Assembly: GCF_001426085.1 (NCBI RefSeq)
Contig: NZ_LMRR01000044.1
Coordinates: forward strand, 1 to 64,000
Length of the DNA stretch: 64,000 nt
Reading direction: 5' to 3'
Source: Rhodococcus sp. Leaf278
GTDB lineage: Bacteria > Actinomycetota > Actinomycetes > Mycobacteriales > Mycobacteriaceae
Under the pieces are notes generated by a model, which worked only from the letters and a program-made list of their open reading frames with translations, was not told the DNA's origin and ran no database searches. The position numbers were made by a program, and so were the translations under genes. Below are positions 43,631 to 52,526 of the stretch, piece after piece (the first letter of the stretch is position 1; every line of letters begins with the position of its first letter).

Positions 43631-45076
43631 GTGGAGCTTGCGGAACAACCCGCGGGTTTCGCCACACCACATCGCGGAGCGCACAGTACTGTCTCCCGAG
43701 TGACAGACGCTCTCCCGGCATCGCGATGGTCCGCGATCTTCAGACCGACGCCGCTCCGGGTCATGGCGACAGGTTTCGCACTCGCCATGGTCGCCGGTGC
43801 AGGCGTGCTGATGATTCCGGCGGCCACCATGCCCGGGTACGACACCGATATTCTGCAGGCGTTGTTCACCTCGACATCGGCCGTCAGTCTGACGGGACTG
43901 ATCGTGGTGGACACCCCGGTGTACTGGTCGGGCTTCGGGCAGGGAGTGATACTCGGTCTGATTCAGATCGGTGGATTCGGGATCATGACGATCGCGTCGT
44001 TGGTCGGACTGATCTTGGCCGATCGAATCGGGTTGCGAGGCAGGCTCAACGCGGCCGCCGAGGTACGCACCTCGGGGCTGGGCGACGTCAGGAGTGTTGT
44101 CGTCGGGGTGTTCCGCACCAGCCTGATCATCGAGAGTGTGGTCGCGCTCTGTTTGGCCGCGCGCTTTGTCATCGGCTACGACGAGCCGCCCGGTCGCGCA
44201 CTGTGGCTGGGGGTCTTTCATGCCGTATCGGCTTTCAACAACGCCGGATTCGCTCTGTTCAGCGACAACATGATCGGGTTCGCCACGGACCCGTGGATCT
44301 GTGTGCCACTGCTGATCGCGGTCGTGTTGGGCGGCATCGGATTTCCGGTTCTCTTCGAGATCGCGCGTCACCTCCGCGCGCATGCCCGCGGCGTCCGGTC
44401 CCGCAAGCGCTGGACGCTGCATACCCGAATGACGCTGTCCGTCACCGGTGTTCTCCTGGTCGTCGGACCGACGGTGGTGCTGCTCTTCGAGTGGTCACGG
44501 ACGCTGGGCGGATTCGGCTTCTGGGACAAGATGCTCGTCGCGACGTTCCAGGGGATCATGCCGCGCACTGCAGGATTCAACAGTGTCGACTATGCGGATG
44601 TGGACAACGCGACCCTGTTGGTCACCGACGTCCTCATGTTCATCGGTGGTGGCAGCGGCGGTACGGCGGGTGGCATCAAGGTCACGACGTTCGCACTGTT
44701 GCTGTTCGTCATCCTGGCCGAGATCCGGGGTGACCGGGAGGTGTCGGTGTTCGGTCGCCGAATCGATGCGCGCGTGCAGCGTCAGGCGCTGACCGTCGCA
44801 TTGATCGGGGTCGCGTTGGTCATGCTGCCGGTGATGGCGCTGTTGGCCGGCACGAACTTCGATCTCGACGTGCTCCTGTTCGAGGTCGTCTCGGCATTCG
44901 CCACGGTCGGCCTGTCCACCGGAATCACTGCACAGTTGCCGGGCTGGGGTCAGGTGATTCTGATCGTCCTGATGTACCTGGGCCGCGTCGGTTCCATCAC
45001 TCTGGTCAGTGCCCTCGCCGCCCGCGATCGCGGACGGCGCTACACGCTCCCCACGGAAAGGCCGTTCATTGGCTAG
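43631..45076 (+). CDS. trkH: TrkH-type potassium uptake channel subunit
   Basis: A 481-residue membrane protein of the TrkH/KtrB family with four membrane-pore-membrane repeats. The four pore loops are visible: SAVSLTGLIVVDT, SAFNNAGFALFSD, MPRTAGFNSVDYAD and SAFATVGLSTGIT, each with the selectivity glycine. GGGSGGTAGGIKVTTFA follows loop three, as in the family gating loop. The start is unclear: GTG 43631 gives the longest form, and GTG 43700 gives a shorter N-terminus. It overlaps the trkA gene by eight bases. Confidence 0.9.
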   Translation: MELAEQPAGFATPHRGAHSTVSRVTDALPASRWSAIFRPTPLRVMATGFALAMVAGAGVLMIPAATMPGYDTDILQALFTSTSAVSLTGLIVVDTPVYWSGFGQGVILGLIQIGGFGIMTIASLVGLILADRIGLRGRLNAAAEVRTSGLGDVRSVVVGVFRTSLIIESVVALCLAARFVIGYDEPPGRALWLGVFHAVSAFNNAGFALFSDNMIGFATDPWICVPLLIAVVLGGIGFPVLFEIARHLRAHARGVRSRKRWTLHTRMTLSVTGVLLVVGPTVVLLFEWSRTLGGFGFWDKMLVATFQGIMPRTAGFNSVDYADVDNATLLVTDVLMFIGGGSGGTAGGIKVTTFALLLFVILAEIRGDREVSVFGRRIDARVQRQALTVALIGVALVMLPVMALLAGTNFDLDVLLFEVVSAFATVGLSTGITAQLPGWGQVILIVLMYLGRVGSITLVSALAARDRGRRYTLPTERPFIG

Positions 45077-45734
45077 GAAACCGTCCTCCGATGTCGTCGT
45101 CGTACTCGGTCTCGGCCGCTTCGGAAAGTCTCTGGCCCTGGAGCTGAAGGACCAGGGAGTCGAGGTGCTCGGTATCGACAGCGACGAGGCCGTCGTGCAG
45201 CGCGTCGCAGACCGATTGACGCACGCCGTGGTTGCCGATACCACCGACGAGGAGTCGCTTCGGCAACTGTCGGTGCACGAGTACGACCGCGCCGTCGTGG
45301 GTATCGGGTCCAATCTCGAAGCGAGCCTGCTCACCGCATCGGCTCTGGTGAACCTGTCGATGTCGACCATCTGGGCCAAGGCCCTGAGCAACGCGCACGC
45401 CAAGATTCTCAACCAGATCGGCGTCCACCACGTTGTCCGGCCCGAGCACGACATGGGTAAGCGAGTAGCTCACCTGGTACGTGGACGGATGATGGACTAC
45501 ATCGAATTCGACGACGGCTTCGCGATGGTCAAGACATCACCGCCCGAGGCGGTCATCGGTAAACCGTTGGGCGAAACGGTGATCCGCACCAAGTATCACG
45601 TCACAGTCGTGGCGATCAAACGACCGGGCGAAGGATTCACCTACGCCACGGCCGACACGGTCATCGCCGCGGGAGATACCGTCATCGTCTCCGGCCAAGT
45701 CCGCGACACCGAACGATTCAGTGAGCTGACCTGA
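45069..45734 (+). CDS. trkA: TrkA/KtrA-type potassium channel regulatory subunit
   Basis: A 221-residue cytosolic RCK protein. The N-terminal RCK_N domain has VVVLGLGRFGKSLALEL (nucleotide loop at 14-19) and the acidic residue at the end of strand two (EVLGIDSDE). The C-terminal RCK_C domain runs from about 140 to 221. The TTG start at 45069 lies inside the end of trkH, with GGAAAGG seven bases upstream. No ATG or GTG in frame would keep the nucleotide-binding loop, so a TTG start is preferred. The two products form one K+ uptake system. The 3' end overlaps the convergent mannitol dehydrogenase gene by 17 bases. Confidence 0.9.
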   Translation: MARKPSSDVVVVLGLGRFGKSLALELKDQGVEVLGIDSDEAVVQRVADRLTHAVVADTTDEESLRQLSVHEYDRAVVGIGSNLEASLLTASALVNLSMSTIWAKALSNAHAKILNQIGVHHVVRPEHDMGKRVAHLVRGRMMDYIEFDDGFAMVKTSPPEAVIGKPLGETVIRTKYHVTVVAIKRPGEGFTYATADTVIAAGDTVIVSGQVRDTERFSELT

Positions 45735-47193
45735 GCGACTCGAGGGTTGCTCGAGCGCCCTTCTCCTGCAGTGATGCAAGCTGTGTCGTGTACTCGGCGA
45801 CGAAGCGTTCGTTGTCGATCAGGTCTCCGAACACTGCGCGGTTGGCGATGAACGCCGTGGGGTTCTCGCGCTGACTCTGCGCGATCGGTACCAGTGAATC
45901 TTTCAGCTGATCGACGATCTCGATGGGCTCGCCGGACTCGTCGACGGCCTCGGCGTAGCGGGCCCAGCTCGCCACGACAGCGGTGGAGCGGGTGATCTCG
46001 CCGCCGGTCTCCAGATTCTTGCGGATGACGGGCAAGAGCCACTTGGGGATTCGATCCGAGGACTCGGCACACAGACGCGCGACGGTATCGCGGATCTCGG
46101 GGTTCGAGAACCGCTCGATCAGGGTGCGCTTGTAGTCGCCGAGATCGATGCCGGGGACCGGTTGCAGCGTCGGCGTCGCCTCGTTGTCCATGTATGCGAG
46201 CAGGAAATCCGAGAACAGCGAATCCTGGCATACCTCGTGGACGAGGCGATATCCGCTGAGGTAACCGAAGTACGCGAGCGCCTGATGACTGGCATTGAGC
46301 AACCGCAGCTTCATCAGCTCGTAGGGGGTGACGTCTTCCACCACCTGCACGCCCACGTCCTCCAACGGCGGACGACCGAGGGTGAAGTTGTCCTCGAGCA
46401 CCCATTGTGTGAAGGGCTCACCGGCGACGGGCCACTGGTCGTCGATCGCGTATCGCAGTGAAAGCTGTTCGGTCACCTCCGGTGTCGTGACCGGCGTGAT
46501 GCGATCGACCATCGAATTGGGGAACGCGCCTTCGGTCTCGATCCACTCGGCCAACGCCGGGTCCTTCAGGCGCGCGAACGTCGTGAACGTCGACTGCGCC
46601 ATATGACCGTTACCCTCGATGTTGTCGCAGGACATGATGGTGAACGGCTTCAGTCCGCGATCCTTGCGTCGAGCCAGCGCCTCGATGACAAGTCCGAAAG
46701 TGGTTGCCGGAATGGCTCCGTCGGAAAGATCGGCGACGATGGCCGGATTGTTCGAGTCGAACTCGCCGGTGGTGGCGGAGAAGTTGTAGCCGCCCTCGGT
46801 GATGGTGAGCGAGACGATCTTCGTGGTGTCGGCCGCCATCTTCTCGATCACGGCCTCTGCGTCGTCCGGAGCGAAGAGGTACTCGACGATGGAACCGATG
46901 ACGCGGGTGTCCCAGGTTCCGTCGGAATGCTTGAGCGCCAACGTGTACAGGCAGTCCTGTGCGTGCATGACGTCGTTCATGCGACGGTCTCCGGGCAGTA
47001 CCCCGACACCACAGATTCCCCAGTCCATCGCTTGCCCTTGCTGCAGCAGACGGTCGACGTACATCGCCTGGTGCGCTCGATGGAAGCCGCCGACACCGAA
47101 ATGCACTATGCCCACCGTCACCTCGGACCGATCGTACGTCGGAACCGCGACGTCCTCGATGAAGTCTGCGAGGTTCTGCGAGTTCAACTTCAT
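45718..47193 (-). CDS. Mannitol/arabitol dehydrogenase (long-chain polyol dehydrogenase family)
   Basis: A 491-residue polyol-specific long-chain dehydrogenase. VGIVHFGVGGFHRAHQAMYV is the N-terminal cofactor site, TITEGGYNFSATTGEFD and MSCDNIEGNG follow, and the catalytic K-x4-N-x2-H is in YELMKLRLLNASHQALAYFG. It oxidises D-mannitol to fructose or D-arabitol to xylulose with NAD+. It is coupled to the upstream alcohol dehydrogenase (ATGA) and convergent with trkA. The xylulokinase at 13.8 kb would suit arabitol, but the substrate is not fixed by sequence. Confidence 0.92.
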   Translation of the reverse strand: MKLNSQNLADFIEDVAVPTYDRSEVTVGIVHFGVGGFHRAHQAMYVDRLLQQGQAMDWGICGVGVLPGDRRMNDVMHAQDCLYTLALKHSDGTWDTRVIGSIVEYLFAPDDAEAVIEKMAADTTKIVSLTITEGGYNFSATTGEFDSNNPAIVADLSDGAIPATTFGLVIEALARRKDRGLKPFTIMSCDNIEGNGHMAQSTFTTFARLKDPALAEWIETEGAFPNSMVDRITPVTTPEVTEQLSLRYAIDDQWPVAGEPFTQWVLEDNFTLGRPPLEDVGVQVVEDVTPYELMKLRLLNASHQALAYFGYLSGYRLVHEVCQDSLFSDFLLAYMDNEATPTLQPVPGIDLGDYKRTLIERFSNPEIRDTVARLCAESSDRIPKWLLPVIRKNLETGGEITRSTAVVASWARYAEAVDESGEPIEIVDQLKDSLVPIAQSQRENPTAFIANRAVFGDLIDNERFVAEYTTQLASLQEKGARATLESLRSAH

Positions 47194-48260
47194 GCGTTTG
47201 TCTCCTTCGAAAGTCCTGGAATGACCACGGCTTTGATGCTTCCGGGTTCTCTGTCGGCGTTCAACGCGTCCTCGACGCCGTCGAGTCCGAACCGCGCCGT
47301 CACCATCGCGTCGAGATCCACCATGCCCGACGCCACCAGCGACCGTGCGATCGGCCAGGTGTTGGCGTATCGAAATACGCCGGTGAGCACCAGTTCTCGG
47401 TTCTGAATCACCGAGATAGGCAGAGGGTAGTCGGATCCGCCCATGCCGACGAGGACGACTGTGCCGGCCGGCCGGACTGCGTGGATGCCGTCGAACACGG
47501 CGCGCGCGGCACCGGATGCGTCGACGAAGGCATCGACCGACAGGGCACGGACGTCCTCCGCGGCGGGGTCGACCACGCGCGTCGCTCCGAATCTTGTGGC
47601 GTTGGCCCGGCGGGACGCGTCGATGTCGGTGACGATCACCTCGGTGGCACCGAATGCGCGGGCCACCTGCGCAGTGACGATCCCGACGGGACCCGCGCCC
47701 GCGATGAGCACGCTCGAACCGGCCGAGATACGCGCCTTCTGCGCCGATGCGATGCCCACGGACAGGGGCTCGAAGAGCGCTGCGGCCTCGTCGGAGATGG
47801 TGTCGGGAACGTCGTGGGCGAAGGTCGATTGGATCAATGCGTACTCCGCGAGCGCGCCGTCGATGGGCGGGGTCGCGAAGAACTCCATGGCCGGGCACAG
47901 GTTGTAACGGCCTGCGCGGGATGGGGCGCTGGTGGGATCGGGTCGTTGCGGCTCGATGGAGACGCGCCGGCCGACGCGAGTGTCGGAGACGTCGGAGCCC
48001 ACGGCCACGATGACGCCCGCAGCTTCGTGTCCGAGTACCAGGGGGCCGTTCACGACGTGGTCGCCGATCCGTCCCTCGCGGTAGTAGTGCGCATCGGAAC
48101 CGCAGACTCCCACCGCCGTGACCTGCACGAGGACCTCGTCGGACGCAGGTGTGGGGACGGGTCGCTGTTCGAGTCGGATCTCGTGCACGCCGGTGAGCAC
48201 GCTGGCCTGCATGGACTGTGGCACGGGTCGCTGATCGCGAGGGGGTGTTGTGTGGATCAC
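47190..48260 (-). CDS. Zinc-dependent polyol (sorbitol/iditol-type) dehydrogenase
   Basis: A 356-residue medium-chain dehydrogenase. The catalytic zinc ligands are in AVGVCGSDAHYYREGRIG (Cys) and LVLGHEAAGVIVAVG (His-Glu). SALFEPLSVG-like text appears as AALFEPLSVGIASAQKARIS, a sorbitol dehydrogenase hallmark. SVLIAGAGPVGIVTAQVARA binds NAD. The GTG at 48260 lies inside the divergent promoter region; ATG 48212 (MQASVLTG) is an alternative start. First gene of the two-dehydrogenase operon facing the SorC regulator. Confidence 0.9.
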   Translation of the reverse strand: MIHTTPPRDQRPVPQSMQASVLTGVHEIRLEQRPVPTPASDEVLVQVTAVGVCGSDAHYYREGRIGDHVVNGPLVLGHEAAGVIVAVGSDVSDTRVGRRVSIEPQRPDPTSAPSRAGRYNLCPAMEFFATPPIDGALAEYALIQSTFAHDVPDTISDEAAALFEPLSVGIASAQKARISAGSSVLIAGAGPVGIVTAQVARAFGATEVIVTDIDASRRANATRFGATRVVDPAAEDVRALSVDAFVDASGAARAVFDGIHAVRPAGTVVLVGMGGSDYPLPISVIQNRELVLTGVFRYANTWPIARSLVASGMVDLDAMVTARFGLDGVEDALNADREPGSIKAVVIPGLSKETNA

Positions 48261-48276
48261 ACCTTAATGTTAGCTT

Positions 48277-48313
48277 AGTGAGCAGATGAACACGAGCTGA
48301 GCATCTGCTCACT
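48277..48313. promoter_or_regulatory. Central operator of the polyol locus (12-bp perfect inverted repeat)
   Basis: AGTGAGCAGATG at 48277-48288 and CATCTGCTCACT at 48302-48313 are exact inverted copies 13 bases apart. They sit in the 67-base gap between the divergent polyol dehydrogenase start (48260) and the SorC start (48328). Centre-to-centre spacing of the arms is 25 bases. It should be bound by the SorC protein and so control both directions. Confidence 0.7.
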
Positions 48314-48327
48314 ATTCAGGAGGCGTC

Positions 48328-49353
48328 ATGGACGGATCGGAGCCCGGCGGGGCGAAGTCCGCGCGGTCCGGAGAGGATCTTCGGCTGGCTCTGCGCGCCG
48401 CAACCATGTACCACCTCGAAGGTGCCACGCAGGCCGAGATCGCCGTGAAGCTCGGAGTTTCGCGTCCGACCGCAGGACGGCTGGTCGCTCGTGCCCGTTC
48501 CCAAGGGCTCGTGACGATCGAGATCAACGTCCCCGACGATCTGCAGGGCACCGTCCATGCTGACATCGAGCGAGAGCTCGAAGCGAAGTTCGGCCTGACC
48601 GAGGTTCTTGTCGTCTCGGACGTCATCGACGGTACGGACTCCGGTTATGGATCCCTCGGCCGCGCGGCAGCGACGTTGCTCTCCCGTCGGCTCAAGGATC
48701 GTGACGTTCTCGGGTTCACGTGGGGGCCCGAAACGGTGGCCGTCGCGAGTTCACTCAAGACCAGGTCCACCAAATGTGCTGCAGTGGTGCAACTCGACGG
48801 TTCCATCACCTCGGCCGACTATCAGACCGGTGTCGAGTACACGCTCGGCCGGTGCGCTGCCTACCTGCAGGCGACGCCGATCAGGCTCAACGCTCCGCTG
48901 TACGCCGATCAGGCGACAGTGGTTGCGTTGGAGCAGGATTCGGTGATCTCGCGCGCCCTCAAGTCCGGGACCGATGCCGATGTGATGATGTACGGCATCG
49001 GTCCCGTCTCCACGTCCACCACGCTGTTCGAGGGCAGCTTCATCGACCTCGAGGTGCTCGACGAACTGCGCCGCCTCGGTGCGGTCGGCGAGATCGGCGG
49101 ACGGTTCTACGACGCAGACGGCAAAGACACCGGGGGATCGCTCCCCGGCCGAACCGTGTCGGTAGGGCTCGATGCCATCAGAGCCTGCGATCGGGCCGTG
49201 CTCGTCACCGGCGGACAACGCAAACACGAAGCGCTGCTCGGTGCGTTGCGCGGTGGCCTGGCGTCGATCTTGGTCACCGATATCGAAAGTGCACGTTGGC
49301 TCGTTGCGCACGCTCCTGCAACGGCGACCTCCAATGGAAAGGTATTTCAGTGA
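48328..49353 (+). CDS. SorC-family sugar-binding transcriptional regulator
   Basis: A 341-residue regulator. Its HTH is LRAATMYHLEGATQAEIAVK, LGVSRPTAGRLVARARSQGL, and the effector domain is of the SorC/DeoR-C type: TWGPETVAVASSL, VVQLDGSITSADYQTG, YLQATPIRLNAPLYAD, MMYGIGPV, GRTVSVGLDAIR and VTGGQRKHEALLGALRGGLA. Such proteins sense phosphorylated or free sugars. CAGGAGG lies five bases before the ATG. It overlaps the substrate-binding protein gene (GTGA), so regulator and transporter are co-transcribed, with the 12-bp inverted repeat just upstream. Confidence 0.92.
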   Translation: MDGSEPGGAKSARSGEDLRLALRAATMYHLEGATQAEIAVKLGVSRPTAGRLVARARSQGLVTIEINVPDDLQGTVHADIERELEAKFGLTEVLVVSDVIDGTDSGYGSLGRAAATLLSRRLKDRDVLGFTWGPETVAVASSLKTRSTKCAAVVQLDGSITSADYQTGVEYTLGRCAAYLQATPIRLNAPLYADQATVVALEQDSVISRALKSGTDADVMMYGIGPVSTSTTLFEGSFIDLEVLDELRRLGAVGEIGGRFYDADGKDTGGSLPGRTVSVGLDAIRACDRAVLVTGGQRKHEALLGALRGGLASILVTDIESARWLVAHAPATATSNGKVFQ

Positions 49354-50702
49354 GGGTTTTACCGAAAGTGGCTGTCGCGGCGTCGCTCGCGACAACCTTG
49401 GTGCTGTCCGGATGTGCCGGTGCCGGCTCGTTCGGTGGTGACGGTGATGGCAAGACGATCACCGTTGCGATCGTCTCGAATTCGCAGATGTCCGATGCCA
49501 TTTCCCTCGCTCCGGAGTTCGAGGCGGAGAACCCGGGTATCAATCTGAAGTTCGTGTCGCTGTCGGAGAACGAGGCTCGTGCCAAGATCACGGCCTCGGT
49601 GGCGACCGGCGGCGGTGAGTTCGACGTGGTAATGATCAGCAATTTCGAGACTCCGCAGTGGGCCGAGAACGGTTGGTTGACCAACCTTTCCGAATATGCC
49701 GACGCCACGCCGGGTTACGACGAGGACGATTTCATCCCGACGTTGAAGGAATCGCTGTCCTACGAGGGCAGCATGTACTCGGTGCCGTTCTACGGTGAGT
49801 CGTCGTTCCTGATGTACCGCAAGGATCTGATGGAGGCCGCAGGCATCACGATGCCCGAGGAGCCCACCTGGCAGCAGGTCGCCGACGCCGCAGCGAAGCT
49901 CGACAGCCCGGACGTCTCGGGTATCTGCCTGCGCGGAAAGCCCGGTTGGGGTGAGGTTCTGGCACCACTCGACACCGTCATCAACGCCTTCGGCGGACGG
50001 TGGTTCGACGAGAACTGGAACGCGCAGCTGAACAGCCCAGAGGTGGAACAGGCCGTGCAGTTCTACGTCGACCTGGTCCGTGAGCACGGTCAAGCCGGAG
50101 CAGCGACAAGTGGTTTCAGCGAGTGCGGTACGCAGCTCTCCCAGGGAAACACCGCGATGTGGTACGACGCGACGTCGGCAGTGTCGGTCCTGGAGGACCC
50201 CACGTCGAGCAATGTCGTCGGCAAGATCGGCTACGCCAAGGCCCCGTCGGCGGTCAAGGGTGACAACGGGTGGCTGTACTCCTGGGCACTCGGTATCCCG
50301 AAGACGTCCGAAAACCCGGACGACGCATGGAAGTTCGTCTCGTGGATGACCAGCAAGGAGTACCTGAACAAGGTGGGCAACGAATTGGGTTGGGAGCGAG
50401 TGCCTCCCGGTAGCCGGCTGTCGACCTACGAGATTCCCGAGTACGAGGAAGCCTCCGCGGCCTACGGTCAGGTCACCCTCGATTCCATCAACGGTGCCGA
50501 TCCCAACAATCCGACGGTCGATCCGGTTCCGTACACCGGAGTGCAGTTCCTGACCATTCCCGAGTTCCAGGACCTGGGAACCCGCGTCAGCCAACAGATC
50601 AGCGCCGCAGTGGCAGGGCGAATCAGCGTCCAGGACGCGCTCGAACAAGCGCAGCAGTACGCCGAAGTGGTCGGCAAGACGTACCAGGAGGGCCAGGGAT
50701 GA
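49350..50702 (+). CDS. Polyol/sugar ABC transporter substrate-binding lipoprotein
   Basis: A 450-residue extracytoplasmic receptor of SBP family 1. The signal peptide ends at the lipobox LVLSGC (C22). The body has DVVMISNFETPQWAENGWLT, YSVPFYGESSFLMYRKDLME, GICLRGKPGWGEVLAPLDTV and NGWLYSWALGIPKTSENPDD, consistent with the sorbitol/mannitol-type (SmoE) group. The GTG overlaps the SorC stop by four bases. It delivers a sugar alcohol to the two permeases that follow. Confidence 0.92.
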   Translation: MRVLPKVAVAASLATTLVLSGCAGAGSFGGDGDGKTITVAIVSNSQMSDAISLAPEFEAENPGINLKFVSLSENEARAKITASVATGGGEFDVVMISNFETPQWAENGWLTNLSEYADATPGYDEDDFIPTLKESLSYEGSMYSVPFYGESSFLMYRKDLMEAAGITMPEEPTWQQVADAAAKLDSPDVSGICLRGKPGWGEVLAPLDTVINAFGGRWFDENWNAQLNSPEVEQAVQFYVDLVREHGQAGAATSGFSECGTQLSQGNTAMWYDATSAVSVLEDPTSSNVVGKIGYAKAPSAVKGDNGWLYSWALGIPKTSENPDDAWKFVSWMTSKEYLNKVGNELGWERVPPGSRLSTYEIPEYEEASAAYGQVTLDSINGADPNNPTVDPVPYTGVQFLTIPEFQDLGTRVSQQISAAVAGRISVQDALEQAQQYAEVVGKTYQEGQG

Positions 50703-51649
50703 CCACCACCGAAACACGATCGGCGCAGACCGATTCCGAGGAATTCGTACCGAGACCGAGAACGATCTCGAAGGCGGAAGGGTGGCGTCGCCGCGGCCCG
50801 CTGCTGCCGGCCATGGTGTTCGCCATTCTGGTCACCCAGGTCCCGTTCCTGTTCACGCTGTACTACTCGACGCAGTCGTGGAACCTCGTTCGACCGGGTT
50901 CTCAGAAGTTCAACTGGCTCAACAACTACGTCGCGGTATTCCAGGACAGCCAGTTCCGTGAGGTCGCCCTGAACACGGTGATCATGATCGTGGGAACCGT
51001 CATCATCTCGGTGGTTCTCGGGCTGTTCCTGGCGCTGCTCCTGGACCGTAAGTTCATCGGCCGCAGTCTGATCCGCACATTGCTGATCACTCCATTCCTG
51101 ATCACCCCGGTGGCCGGCGCATTGATCTGGAAGACCACAATGTTCGATCCCGTCTTCGGCCTCATCAACTTCGCACTGAGCCCGTTCGGTGTCGATCAGA
51201 TCGACTGGGTCTCGCGTTACCCGCTGCCTGCCGTCATGGCGAACCTCATCTGGCAGTGGACCCCGTTCATGATGCTGCTCATCCTCGCCGGCCTGCAGTC
51301 CATGCCGAAGGACATTGCCGAAGCGGCACGGGTCGACGGTGCGGGCCCGATCAAGCTCTTCCGTGAGCTCACCCTCCCGCACCTGCGCCGATTCATCGAG
51401 CTCGGTGCCGTTCTCGGAGCCATCTACCTCGTCAACACTTTCGACGCCGTCTACATGATGACCTCGGGCGGACCGGGTGTGGCGAGCGCGAACCTGCCCT
51501 TCTACATCTATCAGCGAGCGTTCCTCGGCTTCGACATCGGTCAGGCCGCGGCCATGGGCGTCGTCACTGTGGTCGCCACCATCATCGTCAGCACCCTGGC
51601 GCTGAGACTGATCTTCAAGAGCTTCAGCGGAACCGAGGAGGCAGCGTGA
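50699..51649 (+). CDS. Polyol/sugar ABC transporter permease 1
   Basis: A 316-residue MalF-type permease with six membrane helices after a polar N-terminus. The EAA loop is DIAEAARVDGAGPIKLFRELTLPHLRR. VNTFDAVYMMTSGGP follows, as in SmoF-like proteins. Its ATG overlaps the receptor stop (ATGA), and its stop overlaps the second permease. Confidence 0.93.
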   Translation: MTTTETRSAQTDSEEFVPRPRTISKAEGWRRRGPLLPAMVFAILVTQVPFLFTLYYSTQSWNLVRPGSQKFNWLNNYVAVFQDSQFREVALNTVIMIVGTVIISVVLGLFLALLLDRKFIGRSLIRTLLITPFLITPVAGALIWKTTMFDPVFGLINFALSPFGVDQIDWVSRYPLPAVMANLIWQWTPFMMLLILAGLQSMPKDIAEAARVDGAGPIKLFRELTLPHLRRFIELGAVLGAIYLVNTFDAVYMMTSGGPGVASANLPFYIYQRAFLGFDIGQAAAMGVVTVVATIIVSTLALRLIFKSFSGTEEAA

Positions 51650-52515
51650 TGAGTACTGCAACCGTAGAAAAGTCGACCGACGCCGCGCCGATCAAGCGCA
51701 AGAGCAAGTGGGGCCCGGGTTCCATCTGGTCCTTCGTGGCCTGGGTCGCCGGCATAGCGTTCTTCTTCCCGGTGCTGTGGATGGTCCTCACGGGCTTCAA
51801 ACAGGAGGCCGACGCGTACTCCGATCCGCCGAAGCTGTTCTTCACCCCGACCCTCGATCAATACCGCGGTGTACTCGAGAGCGGCATCGGCACCACGTTG
51901 CTGAACTCGGCATTCGCGACGGTCGTCTCGACGATCTTCGTTCTGCTGCTGGGTGTTCCGGCCGCCTTCGCGCTGTCGCTGCGTCCGGTCAAGAAGACGA
52001 AGGACGTGCTGTTCTTCTTCATCTCCACCAAGATGCTCCCGGTCGTCGCGGCGATTGTCCCGCTGTACGTCATCGTCGGCGACATCGGAATGTTGGACAA
52101 CATCTGGACCTTGGTCGTGTTGTACACCGCGATGAATCTTCCCATCGCCGTGTGGATGATGCGCTCGTTCTTCCTCGAGGTGCCGAGCGAGCTGCTCGAG
52201 GCCGCGAGCATGGACGGTGCGTCGCTGTGGACCTCGGTGCGTGAGGTGATCCTGCCGCTGGTCTCGCCCGGTATCGCGGCGACGTCGTTGATCTGCGTGA
52301 TCTTCTCGTGGAACGAGTTCTTCTTCGCCGTCAACCTCACTGCCGTTCAGGCCCAGACGATTCCGGTGTACCTCGTCGGATTCATCACCGGTCAGGGCCT
52401 GTACTGGGCCCAGCTTTCCGCTGCTGCGACGTTCGCAGCACTTCCCGTCGTCCTTGCCGGATGGTTCGCGCAGAACAAGCTCGTGCGCGGTCTGTCCTTC
52501 GGCGCAATCAAGTAG
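51649..52515 (+). CDS. Polyol/sugar ABC transporter permease 2
   Basis: A 288-residue MalG-type permease. The EAA loop is ELLEAASMDGASLWTSVREVILPL, followed by FSWNEFFFAVNLT; the end LAGWFAQNKLVRGLSFGAIK matches SmoG-like proteins. ATG 51649 was chosen over GTG 51646 because it lies seven bases from GAGGAGG. The ATP-binding subunit gene follows 11 bases later. Confidence 0.93.
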   Translation: MSTATVEKSTDAAPIKRKSKWGPGSIWSFVAWVAGIAFFFPVLWMVLTGFKQEADAYSDPPKLFFTPTLDQYRGVLESGIGTTLLNSAFATVVSTIFVLLLGVPAAFALSLRPVKKTKDVLFFFISTKMLPVVAAIVPLYVIVGDIGMLDNIWTLVVLYTAMNLPIAVWMMRSFFLEVPSELLEAASMDGASLWTSVREVILPLVSPGIAATSLICVIFSWNEFFFAVNLTAVQAQTIPVYLVGFITGQGLYWAQLSAAATFAALPVVLAGWFAQNKLVRGLSFGAIK

Positions 52516-52526
52516 GAGAAAGTCTC

